64,000 nucleotides of DNA. It comes from an uncultured Bacteroidales bacterium. GTDB taxonomy: Bacteria > Bacteroidota > Bacteroidia > Bacteroidales > P3. The notes beneath the pieces are model-generated. The model was not told the DNA's origin, searched no databases, and was given only the letters and a program-made list of their open reading frames with translations. A program made the translations under genes and the position numbers. How positions within the stretch are numbered: position 1 is the first letter of the stretch; every line of letters begins with the position of its first letter. The DNA lies in contig ONBK01000010.1 in the NCBI GenBank assembly GCA_900316055.1, positions 1 through 64,000 on the forward strand, read 5' to 3'. Shown one piece after another: positions 1-7,153 of the stretch.

Positions 1-2067
1 GGCCTGAAGGACAACGGCACCTTCCTCTACAACAGCCCCTGGACCGTCGAGGAGACCAAGGCCCAGCTGCCCGACTTCGTGAAGAAGTACCTGGCGCTGC
101 ACCACATCACGATGTACATCATCGACGCCACCAAGATTGCCGCCGAAATCGGCCTCGGCAACCGCACCAACACCATCCTCCAGAGCGCCTTCTTCAAGAT
201 CAGCGAGGTGATACCTTACGACCTCGCCGTCGAGCAGATGAAGAAATTCATCGTCAAGAGCTACGGCCGCAAGGGTGAGGACGTGGTCAACAAGAACTAC
301 GCCGCCGTCGACCGCGGTGGCGAGATCACCAAGATCGACATCCCCGCCGAGTGGGCCAACCTGCCTTGCAGCACCGACTTCGCCGTCGAGAAACACGAGG
401 GCGACCCCGAGTTCATCGCCAAGGTGATGCGCCCGATGGTGGCACAGTGCGGCAACGACCTGCCCGTGTCGGCATTCGTCGGCTACGAGGACGGCACCTT
501 CCCCGCCGGCACCACCGCCTACGAGAAACGCGGCGTCGCCACCGTCGTCCCCGAGTGGAACCCCGCCAACTGCATCCAGTGCAACCAGTGCTCGCTGGTG
601 TGCCCCCACGCCGCCATCCGCCCCTGCGTGATGACCGACGAGGAGATGAAGAAGGCTCCCGAGTCGATGAAGGCCATCGACGTGAAGATGCCCAAGGAGC
701 TCGCTGGTATGCACTTCCGCATGCAGGTCAGCGCTATGGACTGCACCGGCTGCGGCAACTGCGCCGACGTCTGCCCCGCCAAGGAGAAAGCCCTCGTGAT
801 GAAACCCTTCGAGAGCCAGCTCCACGAGGCCGCCAACTGGGACTACGCACAGAAGTGCGTCACCTACAAGGACAACCTCATCGACAAGAAGGCCAACGTC
901 AAGAACAGCCAGTTCGCACAGCCTCTGTTTGAGTTCAGCGGTGCCTGCGCCGGCTGCGGCGAGACCCCGTACCTGAAGTGCATCACCCAGCTCTTCGGCG
1001 AGCAGATGATGGTGGCCAACGCCACGGGCTGCTCCTCCATCTACGGCGGCTCGGCTCCTGCCACCCCCTACTGCCGCAACTACCGCAGCGGCTTCGGTCC
1101 CGCTTGGGCCAACTCGCTGTTTGAGGACAACGCCGAGTTCGGCCTCGGTATGGCCACCGCCACCCGCCAGATGCGCGACCGCGTGGAGCGCATTATGAAG
1201 GAAGGCCTCGCCTGCGACTGCTGCAGCGCCGAAATCAAGGCCCTCTTCACCGAGTGGATCGAGAACCGCGAATGCACCCTCAAGACCAAGGAAATCGCCG
1301 ACAAGCTCATCCCGCTGATGGAGAAGTGCGGCTGCGATATCTGCAAGCAGCTCCTCGAGCTCCGTCACAGCCTCGTCAAGAAGAGCCAATGGATCTTCGG
1401 CGGCGACGGTTGGGGCTATGATATCGGATTCGGCGGCCTCGACCACGTCCTGGCCAGCGGCGAGGATGTCAACGTCGTCGTCGTCGACACCGAGGTGTAC
1501 TCCAACACCGGCGGACAGAGCTCGAAGGCCACTCCCGCAGGTGCCGTCGCCAAGTTCGCCACCAGTGGTAAGAAGATCCGCAAGAAAGACCTCGGTATGA
1601 TTGCCAAGAGCTACGGCTACGTCTATGTCGCCCAGGTCGCTATGGGCGCCAGCCAGGCCCAGTACTTCAACGTCATCAAGGAGGCCGAGGCCTACCACGG
1701 CCCGTCGCTCATCATCTGCTACGCACCCTGCATCAACCACGGTATCAAGATTGGCATGGGCCGCACGCAGAACGAGGAGAAGAAGGCCGTCGAGTGCGGC
1801 TACTGGCACCTCTGGCACTTCAACCCCGCCGAGGAAGACGCCGGCAAGAACGGCTTCCACCTCGACTCGAAGGAGCCCGACTGGAGCAAGTTCCGCGACT
1901 TCATCATGGGCGAGGTGCGCTACAACTCGCTGATGAAGACCTTCCCCCAGGAGGCCGAAGAACTCTTCGTCGCAAACTGCGCTACGAGGGTTACAAAAAG
2001 CTTTCCGAAATGTAGTATCCTCACCATGCGGGCTGCCGTCGCGACCAAATGGCCGCAACCCCATTAG
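1..2067 (+). CDS. nifJ: Pyruvate:ferredoxin oxidoreductase, 5'-truncated by window edge, frameshifted 3' end
   Basis: The frame is open from base 1, so this is the C-terminal part (about 688 residues) of a homodimeric enzyme of about 1,180 residues. It oxidises pyruvate and CoA to acetyl-CoA and CO2 and reduces ferredoxin in the cytoplasm. Visible are the EKR segment (YEKRGV), two 4Fe-4S clusters (CIQCNQCSLVCP and CTGCGNCADVCP), the CAGCGETPY cysteine pair and the thiamine-diphosphate fold with GGDGWGYDIGFGG and SNTGGQSSKATP. After LFVA (to 1973) the reading frame changes: compared with the copy at 28516-28645, 16 bases are missing, so the normal tail ending KKLSEM is replaced by about 30 unrelated residues. 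The lost frame still reads to a TAG at 2013-2015. Function is certain; whether the altered tail matters, or is a sequencing error, is unknown. Confidence 0.97.
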   Translation, partial: GLKDNGTFLYNSPWTVEETKAQLPDFVKKYLALHHITMYIIDATKIAAEIGLGNRTNTILQSAFFKISEVIPYDLAVEQMKKFIVKSYGRKGEDVVNKNYAAVDRGGEITKIDIPAEWANLPCSTDFAVEKHEGDPEFIAKVMRPMVAQCGNDLPVSAFVGYEDGTFPAGTTAYEKRGVATVVPEWNPANCIQCNQCSLVCPHAAIRPCVMTDEEMKKAPESMKAIDVKMPKELAGMHFRMQVSAMDCTGCGNCADVCPAKEKALVMKPFESQLHEAANWDYAQKCVTYKDNLIDKKANVKNSQFAQPLFEFSGACAGCGETPYLKCITQLFGEQMMVANATGCSSIYGGSAPATPYCRNYRSGFGPAWANSLFEDNAEFGLGMATATRQMRDRVERIMKEGLACDCCSAEIKALFTEWIENRECTLKTKEIADKLIPLMEKCGCDICKQLLELRHSLVKKSQWIFGGDGWGYDIGFGGLDHVLASGEDVNVVVVDTEVYSNTGGQSSKATPAGAVAKFATSGKKIRKKDLGMIAKSYGYVYVAQVAMGASQAQYFNVIKEAEAYHGPSLIICYAPCINHGIKIGMGRTQNEEKKAVECGYWHLWHFNPAEEDAGKNGFHLDSKEPDWSKFRDFIMGEVRYNSLMKTFPQEAEELFVANCATRVTKSFPKCSILTMRAAVATKWPQPH

Positions 2068-2127
2068 CCCCGCATTGGTAACAGCAAAGGGTGTCCCCAT
2101 CGGGCACCCTTTCTTTTTTGCCATTCA
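2064..2127 (+). repeat. Left terminal inverted repeat of the 26 kb island
   Basis: Read on the plus strand this segment matches the reverse complement of 28204-28265. By eye about 48 of 62 aligned positions agree, with one 2-base gap. The best blocks are TTAG(C/G)CCCGCAT, CAGCA, CCCCAT, and CCTTTCTTTT followed by GCCATTCA. It starts 48 bases after the nifJ stop in the original frame and contains the hairpin called as a terminator. The matching orientation at both ends of an AT-rich accessory block suggests transposon ends. A chance similarity of two terminators is the alternative, but the match runs well past the hairpin. Confidence 0.6.
2086..2119 (+). terminator. Terminator after nifJ
   Basis: AAAGGGTG (2086-2093) pairs with CACCCTTT (2105-2112) across an 11-base loop, followed by a T-rich run to 2119. 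It lies within the left inverted repeat, so it may have been brought by the island. Confidence 0.75.
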
Positions 2128-2130
2128 GGA

Positions 2131-2196
2131 TAACGCCATTTTTCTTTTAACGCCATTTTTTATTGGAATCATTGTTTTATTATAACGCCATTTTTT
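2131..2196 (+). repeat. Left array of TAACGCCATTTT boxes
   Basis: Three near-identical boxes start at 2131, 2148 and 2183, each TAACGCCATTTT with extra Ts. The same box occurs in reverse orientation at 28079-28173. Spacing of 17 and 35 bases resembles multiple transposase-binding sites inside the ends of Tn7-like elements, though no such transposase is present here. Confidence 0.7.
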
Positions 2197-2555
2197 CTTT
2201 TGTCCCGTATGCTGCTGGTATGCCCCGCGAGCTTGATGAGCGAATACCATCGCAACCAAATATTGCCCATTCACCCCATCCTGCCCATTTGCCCCAATTT
2301 TCAATTCCAACAGCCTCCCTTCTGTCTCCCTTCTATGTGGGTTCTATGTGCCTTCTTTGAAATCGTCATAACCACCACGAAATCAGTACTTTGGTTGTTT
2401 TGCATAAAAGCTACTGAAAATCAACCATCTACCCCCTTCAATCCCCAATCCACTCCCTCCGTGCACCCCAGCGGCATTCTTGTCGCCGCCATCTCCGCCC
2501 ATTTCCACCCATTCGCCCCATTAGACCCATCCTCCCCCCCCTTTCGTCCCTTGTC

Positions 2556-2650
2556 CGGGCATTCCATGCCCGCCGTTCCCACGGCTTTGTCCCGTGCCAG
2601 GACGCTTGCGTCCGCCCCAATGCGTTGTTCCGCGCCAAGGGCTTCAGCCC
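2556..2650. repeat. Tandem set of small unrelated palindromes in a gene-free stretch
   Basis: The stretch 2200-2735 has no convincing gene and is C-rich and low in complexity. Inside it short hairpins follow one another with centres about every 20 bases: CGGGCAT/ATGCCCG at 2556-2572, CACGG/CCGTG at 2580-2596, GGACGC/GCGTCC at 2600-2613, a weak one near 2622-2633, and GGGCT/AGCCC at 2639-2650. Arm sequences differ but pairing is kept, so hairpin structure rather than sequence seems conserved. Confidence 0.6.
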
Positions 2651-2735
2651 GTAAAAAAAACGTCTCCATCCCATTGAAAACCAATCCCATCAAAAAATCT
2701 TAAAAAAGTTTTTCATCCAGCTTGTTACTTTTTCG

Positions 2736-2743
2736 TATTTTTG
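2736..2743 (+). promoter_or_regulatory. Promoter -7 element for the ECF sigma operon
   Basis: TATTTTTG fits the Bacteroidetes TAnnTTTG box, 85 bases before the start codon. The 18 bases from 2736 (TATTTTTGCGACTAATAT) recur exactly before the second ECF sigma gene at 29854-29871 on the minus strand, suggesting shared or autogenous control. Confidence 0.65.
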
Positions 2744-2827
2744 CGACTAATATAATAGAGAGGGGATAAAACTGTCGCACTCAAACCGCTCGCAGCACGT
2801 CCCCGGAAGAAGACGACAGACGAACAT

Positions 2828-3403
2828 ATGAACCGCGCCGGACAACATCACGCTCCCAAAGCAAGGCATACCTTGTTTGCCTTGTTGAGGCCTGATGCGC
2901 TCCGCGACGACGACAACACAGAGTTCCTTGACATGCTCAACCGCAGCCAGCGCACCATCTTCCAAATCTGCCTCCACTACACCGACCGCTCCCCCGACGC
3001 CATCCGCGACCTCTATCAGGAAATCGTCTGCAACCTCTGGGAGTCGTGGCCCAACTTCCGAGGCGACAGCAACACCGACACATGGGTGCGCCGTGTGGCC
3101 CTCAATGTCGCCGTCACAGAGATACGCCGCCACGCCAGGCAACCCCGATTCGTACCCCTCGAAGACTGGATGTACGACACCATCTCCGAGGAAATAGACA
3201 AGGCACCGCCCGACTACTTCCGCCTCATCTCCGCCCTCGAACCCGACGAACGTGCACTTCTCTACTTGCGACTCGAACACCTCTCCATCCGCGACATCGC
3301 CGAAACTCTCTCCACCACCGAAGCCGCCGTCAAACAACGCCTCTACCGCCTCCGCCAACACATCGACAAACTCAAACAACAATATAATTATAATGAAGAA
3401 TAA
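2828..3403 (+). CDS. ECF-type RNA polymerase sigma factor
   Basis: A 191-residue sigma-70 family protein. Region 2 covers about residues 37-95 (FLDMLNRSQRTIF, then DLYQEIVCNLWESW and DTWVRRVALNVAV). Region 4 covers about 130-185 (ALEPDERALLYLRL, IRDIAETLSTTEAAVKQRLYR). It should direct core polymerase to a small regulon, probably including its own promoter. The next gene overlaps its end by 11 bases, so the two are translationally coupled, as usual for a sigma factor and its membrane regulator. It is clearly related to the sigma factor at 29329-29835. ATG 2828 is the first in-frame start after the promoter; an internal Met near FLDML would give a shorter N-terminus like that of the second copy. 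Confidence 0.9.
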   Translation: MNRAGQHHAPKARHTLFALLRPDALRDDDNTEFLDMLNRSQRTIFQICLHYTDRSPDAIRDLYQEIVCNLWESWPNFRGDSNTDTWVRRVALNVAVTEIRRHARQPRFVPLEDWMYDTISEEIDKAPPDYFRLISALEPDERALLYLRLEHLSIRDIAETLSTTEAAVKQRLYRLRQHIDKLKQQYNYNEE

Positions 3404-4088
3404 TTTACATGATTTACAAGATTTCGCAGGCGTCAGCGAGCAGGAGATTGTCTTCGATGACCTTCAGCCTCTCTTTGACGATCACTCCCGCCGCCTTGCC
3501 GACATTCTTGACTGCCCCGCGGCCCGCCCTACCTTCCTCAACATCTCCGATGCTCCCACATTCCGCTTCCGTATGGTCCGCGCCTGGGGCATCTTAGCCC
3601 TCCTTTGTCTCGTGGCCACCATCAGTTGGGGTATCGCCCTTTGGCACTACAATTACGACATCTACTACCGACTCTTCACCCTCTTCATCGAATTTGTCTA
3701 CATCCTCATTACCGTAGAGTCCATCGCCACAACCTTCGCCATTCTTCGCCACGACCCCGCCCGCGTCAGCTTCGACCGCATGCTGCGTTTCACTCGCCGT
3801 TCCGGCATGCGCCCCCTCTACATGCCACAGAAGAAGTCGCGCCTCGCCGCCTACATCGCCGCCCTCCGCTGTCGTCGCCCGTCACCGCGCACGCTATCCT
3901 ATGCTTTCAACCCCCAGTTCGTCATCGACAACCTGAAGCGCACCGCCACCATCGGCATCGCTGCCTCCTTCACCCTCGTCCTCGTCGCTTGTGCCACCAC
4001 CGTCGGCGACGGACACACCATTACGCAGGACCACAACGCCCGTATCGAAGCCGTCGACAATGTGACACACACCATCATGCAGATATGA
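3393..4088 (+). CDS. Membrane protein coupled to the ECF sigma factor, possible anti-sigma
   Basis: The 231-residue frame starts at ATG 3393 inside the end of the sigma gene; longer upstream frames are low-complexity shadows of that gene. An acidic cytoplasmic N-terminus (about 65 residues) precedes hydrophobic segments around WGILALLCLVATISWGIAL, a second segment with IEFVYILITVESIATTFAI, and a C-terminal one at IGIAASFTLVLVACATTVG. It lacks a recognisable zinc-binding anti-sigma motif. Position and topology match 28725-29357, which pairs with the second sigma factor. A role in holding or sensing for the sigma factor is inference from the coupling. Confidence 0.75.
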   Translation: MKNNLHDLQDFAGVSEQEIVFDDLQPLFDDHSRRLADILDCPAARPTFLNISDAPTFRFRMVRAWGILALLCLVATISWGIALWHYNYDIYYRLFTLFIEFVYILITVESIATTFAILRHDPARVSFDRMLRFTRRSGMRPLYMPQKKSRLAAYIAALRCRRPSPRTLSYAFNPQFVIDNLKRTATIGIAASFTLVLVACATTVGDGHTITQDHNARIEAVDNVTHTIMQI

Positions 4089-4558
4089 AGAATTCCTGGC
4101 CTATAACGATACTCATTTGTCTCCTCCTTCTGGGGGGGGGGGCAGTCGTCATATTCTGGCCCCGTACTGTACCATTTGAGCAATGCAGCGAAATATACCA
4201 GAAGTATGCCAACGTGGAGAAAGTCAAGGCCTCGTTCATTAAGGACTTCAAAGTAAACGACACCGTCTTTGTCGATGTCACCCTCTTGGAAGCCATCGAT
4301 TCTGCAGGATGGGACATCCTCAAAAAAGATTTCAAAGTATCCCCCCCCCCTCTCGAACTCCAACCTCTTATCGACAATGGTGAGGATTTACTTTTCACAA
4401 GGCATATTCCTAAATATCTAGCAAATACTTCTGCATTCCCGTACGACTTGCTAGTCATCTCTCATCTGACACACACACTAACGGTGTTCCACATTAATAG
4501 TGATATTGAGAAACATGCCGTATTTAATCACAATTATAAAGAAGAGAATATTAACTAA
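4085..4558 (+). CDS. Membrane-anchored protein with G11 and C10 tracts, candidate phase-variable
   Basis: A 157-residue protein whose ATG overlaps the preceding stop (ATGA at 4085-4088). One N-terminal membrane segment (ITILICLLLLGGGAVVIFW) is followed by a soluble domain of no family I recognise. Eleven Gs (4132-4142) lie in the codons of the membrane anchor and ten Cs (4341-4350) in the middle (codons VSPPPLEL). Either tract could slip and shift the frame. It is third in the sigma operon, so it may be a target or sensor part of that unit; function is unknown. Confidence 0.7.
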   Translation: MKNSWPITILICLLLLGGGAVVIFWPRTVPFEQCSEIYQKYANVEKVKASFIKDFKVNDTVFVDVTLLEAIDSAGWDILKKDFKVSPPPLELQPLIDNGEDLLFTRHIPKYLANTSAFPYDLLVISHLTHTLTVFHINSDIEKHAVFNHNYKEENIN

Positions 4559-4571
4559 AAACATAAGATTT

Positions 4572-4985
4572 ATGCGTAAAACATTCACCGCCATCGCACT
4601 CTTCGCAGTGCTCGGAACTCTGACCGTCAGCTGCCAGAAAGAAAACATCATTGACGAGACCAACATTGTCGCGGAAAACGGCACCGTGTACACGGTGAGT
4701 TACGCCATTGACGGCGTAACTCACCAGCTTACGCTTATCGGCGACGAGGCTTGGCAAGCTTTTCTCAACCGTATGCTCGCTTTGGCAGAAGAAGGACACG
4801 AGGTCACTTTCCGCAACGAGGAAGCTGCCTCGCGTGTTATTTCTACTAAAGAGACTGTCACCTACTCCACACCCAACCACGACGATGCCATCAACTGGGC
4901 AGAAAAGATGGCTGGCGACGGCTACACCGTAACAATCGTTTTTGACAAGGAAAATAAAGTTTACAACTGCTATGCCACCAAGTAG
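4572..4985 (+). CDS. Small lipoprotein of unknown function
   Basis: The 137-residue product starts at ATG 4572, chosen because it gives a clean signal peptide (MRKTFTAIALFAVLGTLTVSC) with the lipobox cysteine at residue 21. The mature part is about 115 residues, acidic, with no family I recognise; it has a valine/threonine-rich, probably beta-containing C-terminus (GDGYTVTIVFDKENKVYNCY). It follows 4085-4558 by 13 bases and probably shares its transcript. A strong palindrome pair lies in its coding sequence (4682-4725). It probably sits in the periplasm or on the outer membrane. Confidence 0.75.
   Translation: MRKTFTAIALFAVLGTLTVSCQKENIIDETNIVAENGTVYTVSYAIDGVTHQLTLIGDEAWQAFLNRMLALAEEGHEVTFRNEEAASRVISTKETVTYSTPNHDDAINWAEKMAGDGYTVTIVFDKENKVYNCYATK
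4682..4725. repeat. Overlapping perfect palindromes inside a coding region
   Basis: CACCGTGTACACGGTG (4682-4697) is a perfect 16-base palindrome. It overlaps a perfect 13-base stem, GGTGAGTTACGCC (4694-4706) with GGCGTAACTCACC (4713-4725), around a 6-base loop. The two structures share GGTG and so exclude each other. Both lie within codons of the lipoprotein gene. Confidence 0.8.
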
Positions 4986-5048
4986 AATCCGCCACAACTA
5001 TGCCCAGTCTACTAAAAACGCCCACTTTCAAACAATAAAAATAACTTT

Positions 5049-5924
5049 ATGACCAAACACGCTAAAAAGAGTAGAAAGTTTGATATATCAGAGTTTATGG
5101 TAACTTTTCTTCCACAAATTCTGACATGTGTGATCTCCTTCCTTCTATCTCTTATTCAAATTCCCTTGGGCTGGAAAATAACAATCTGTATTGCACCCTG
5201 GATTTTGTTATGTTACCCCATTACACCATATCTAAGGAAACATAAACTTATGGAACTAAGGAAAATCGCCGATTCAAGAAATAAGGTTATGCCTGAACAA
5301 TTGTTGAAAATCCAAAGGCAAGTCGAATCTTTTCTTTCAAATCGGGATAAGTGGACAAGGGCCAATTATATGAGGATAATGCAGGATATATGTGACAACG
5401 TGAGGAATTACTATATTGGACTTGGCGATGAGACAATTGGCTATGAGGGGTTTTCTGTTTCAATCAAGGAAGTCCAAGGGGAGGATAATAATCTACAGAT
5501 TCGAGAAATATGTCGGGATTCTTCTTCTCTCAGCAAGCAAAGAGTGATTTCATTTGTGAATAACCCATATCCGTTAGAGAATAATACACCCTATAAAGAA
5601 ATTGTAAACACATACAGATTAACTGGCCAGGCAACAATCTTTATCGAATCCGATGTCCATACCAAATTGAGCAAAGGAGAATACCGTTGCAGCAGATTTG
5701 ACGAAGTGGGCCTTAAAGGCGTACCTTATCGCAGCGTATGCGTTTCTCCTGTATTACCACTATATAATCCCAATGGTGGGAATAAGATTCATGGATTCAT
5801 CTGTGCAGATGCAGATGTGGAAAGTTGCTTTAGACCCAACGACCCAATAAATGCAATATTCCATGAGTGTGTTTCAGGAATTGTTTTCAAAATGATGGGC
5901 ATTCAGAATCAACTAACACAATAA
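5049..5924 (+). CDS. Two-TM protein with GAF-like C-terminal domain, unknown function
   Basis: A 291-residue protein. Residues about 17-65 hold two hydrophobic segments (FLPQILTCVISFLLSLIQIPL and ITICIAPWILLCYPI), then a helical linker (about 70-125). The C-terminal part (about 125-290) has a pattern reminiscent of GAF sensor domains (SVCVSPVLPLYNP, HGFICADADVESCF). The next gene starts 4 bases after the stop, so they form a pair. The region is AT-rich compared with the host genes. A membrane sensor or effector is plausible, but I do not recognise the family. Confidence 0.65.
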   Translation: MTKHAKKSRKFDISEFMVTFLPQILTCVISFLLSLIQIPLGWKITICIAPWILLCYPITPYLRKHKLMELRKIADSRNKVMPEQLLKIQRQVESFLSNRDKWTRANYMRIMQDICDNVRNYYIGLGDETIGYEGFSVSIKEVQGEDNNLQIREICRDSSSLSKQRVISFVNNPYPLENNTPYKEIVNTYRLTGQATIFIESDVHTKLSKGEYRCSRFDEVGLKGVPYRSVCVSPVLPLYNPNGGNKIHGFICADADVESCFRPNDPINAIFHECVSGIVFKMMGIQNQLTQ

Positions 5925-5928
5925 CAAC

Positions 5929-6252
5929 ATGGTAAAGAAGATAATATCAAAAACTTACAAAAGAGTCAACTGCTCAGTGTCAACGGTCTCACAAAAAACG
6001 GATTATCGTGGTATTTTACGTGACAAATTTTCGTCGCAAAAAATAAAGACCGTCATAGTCAAACCATTAGAAATAGCAGATGTTGTGCATGTATATAAGC
6101 CATCTGCATTGGATGAACTGATTGGCACACACAAAATAGTACAAAGCAAAAAAGTTATATTGGAAAAAGAAAAAAACATCCGGAAAAGAAGATTCATGAA
6201 TGTCGTCTTAGGCATCACCCCTGCTGATTTAATCGGAATTGCTCAGCAATAA
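5929..6252 (+). CDS. Hypothetical protein paired with the upstream two-TM gene
   Basis: A 107-residue basic protein with no signal peptide and no family I recognise. It begins MVKKIISKTYKRVNCSV and ends in a short hydrophobic stretch (MNVVLGITPADLIGIAQ). ATG 5929 follows the previous stop by 4 bases, so the two genes are probably co-translated. The composition matches its AT-rich neighbour, which argues for a shared origin. Confidence 0.55.
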   Translation: MVKKIISKTYKRVNCSVSTVSQKTDYRGILRDKFSSQKIKTVIVKPLEIADVVHVYKPSALDELIGTHKIVQSKKVILEKEKNIRKRRFMNVVLGITPADLIGIAQQ

Positions 6253-6612
6253 TAACACCCATTTTAACCCACAGAAGGCAGCATGCCATTAGACATGTCC
6301 GTCATTAATAACTAAAAGGTATGTACATCATCTGACAAAGCCCCGCACAAATTTGGTGCACCGTTGTGCCGGGGCGAAAAAGAGAGGGTGCCGAAGCAGG
6401 GAGAGTGTGATTGTATTTTGAAGCTCGCAACTCACTCTTCCCTGCCGTCCCGCACCCGAGGTATAGAGCAGTTGCTCTACACGGTTTCAATAACGTGTAT
6501 CAATTGATTTTATTGTGTGGGCCAAAAGAAAACTCTGCCAACCGCCACACAGCACCAGAAATGGCAGACGCCTCCTCGGCTAGCAGAGGAAGACTCAATT
6601 AAAACTCAAAAA
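6253..6612. other. Gene-free stretch with a long imperfect hairpin
   Basis: No gene is convincing here. GGGTGC (6386-6391) pairs with GCACCC (6452-6457), and inside it GCAGGGA (6396-6402) with TCCCTGC (6439-6445) and GAGTG with CACTC. Together this is an imperfect stem of about 18 pairs with a roughly 25-base loop. The left arm and its upstream bases (6383-6407) recur before the subtilase gene at 10181-10205. It may be a structured leader or a terminator of the preceding pair. Confidence 0.5.
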
Positions 6613-7092
6613 ATGAAAAAATTTGTCATTATATTTTTTGCAGCCACGATGGCTATCACAAGTTGCACCAACAAAGACAACGAAAACAACGCCTCTACAA
6701 TCGCACGAAACTCAAAAGAGGCTCCCGTGGTGACAACCTTATGCCATTTTTGGAAACATCCTAAAGCATATTATGATTGTGTGGAAGCAAAAGTTTCTGA
6801 TTCATTATGCTATATCACCATGGGATGTGATGGAAAAGAAGCGGTACAAGCCCTTGCTGACATAGATCCTAACGATCATCATATAAAATACATAACAATT
6901 CCCAATTACACCTCTTTAAGTGGTGGATTAAGCCTTTATTATCAAAAGTATATTTCTCTAGGACACATCAAATTCGAGTACGACTGTCCCATATATGACA
7001 CTAATATTCTATCTAAAGTTAGTATTCCATATATTCCTGCAGGAACATATAATATTACTAAGTCGGGTAATAATGCAGTGATTGCACTCTAA
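6613..7092 (+). CDS. Secreted lipoprotein of unknown function
   Basis: The 159-residue product starts at ATG 6613, which gives a signal peptide ending in the lipobox AITSC (cysteine 18). An upstream in-frame start at 6517 would bury the signal and is rejected. The mature part contains four further cysteines and a repetitive tyrosine-rich second half (YITIPNYTSLSGGLSLYYQKY). It is the first of a run of lipoproteins and secreted proteins to 13329. No family recognised. Confidence 0.7.
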   Translation: MKKFVIIFFAATMAITSCTNKDNENNASTIARNSKEAPVVTTLCHFWKHPKAYYDCVEAKVSDSLCYITMGCDGKEAVQALADIDPNDHHIKYITIPNYTSLSGGLSLYYQKYISLGHIKFEYDCPIYDTNILSKVSIPYIPAGTYNITKSGNNAVIAL

Positions 7093-7100
7093 CCGAATTC

Positions 7101-7132
7101 ACGGGGGAACGCGCAAAGGCACGTTTCCCCGT
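7101..7132. terminator. Hairpin between a lipoprotein gene and the BspA-like gene
   Basis: ACGGGGGAACG (7101-7111) pairs with CGTTTCCCCGT (7122-7132), 11 pairs with one G-T, around a 10-base loop. No T run follows, so this is a stable hairpin rather than a certain intrinsic terminator. Confidence 0.5.
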
Positions 7133-7153
7133 ATAACATAAATAATATAGTCC

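Noticed and set aside
2200..2703. 167-codon open frame downstream of nifJ
   Set aside because: Pro/Ser-rich low-complexity translation of a C-rich repeat region, with no start signal or known pattern.
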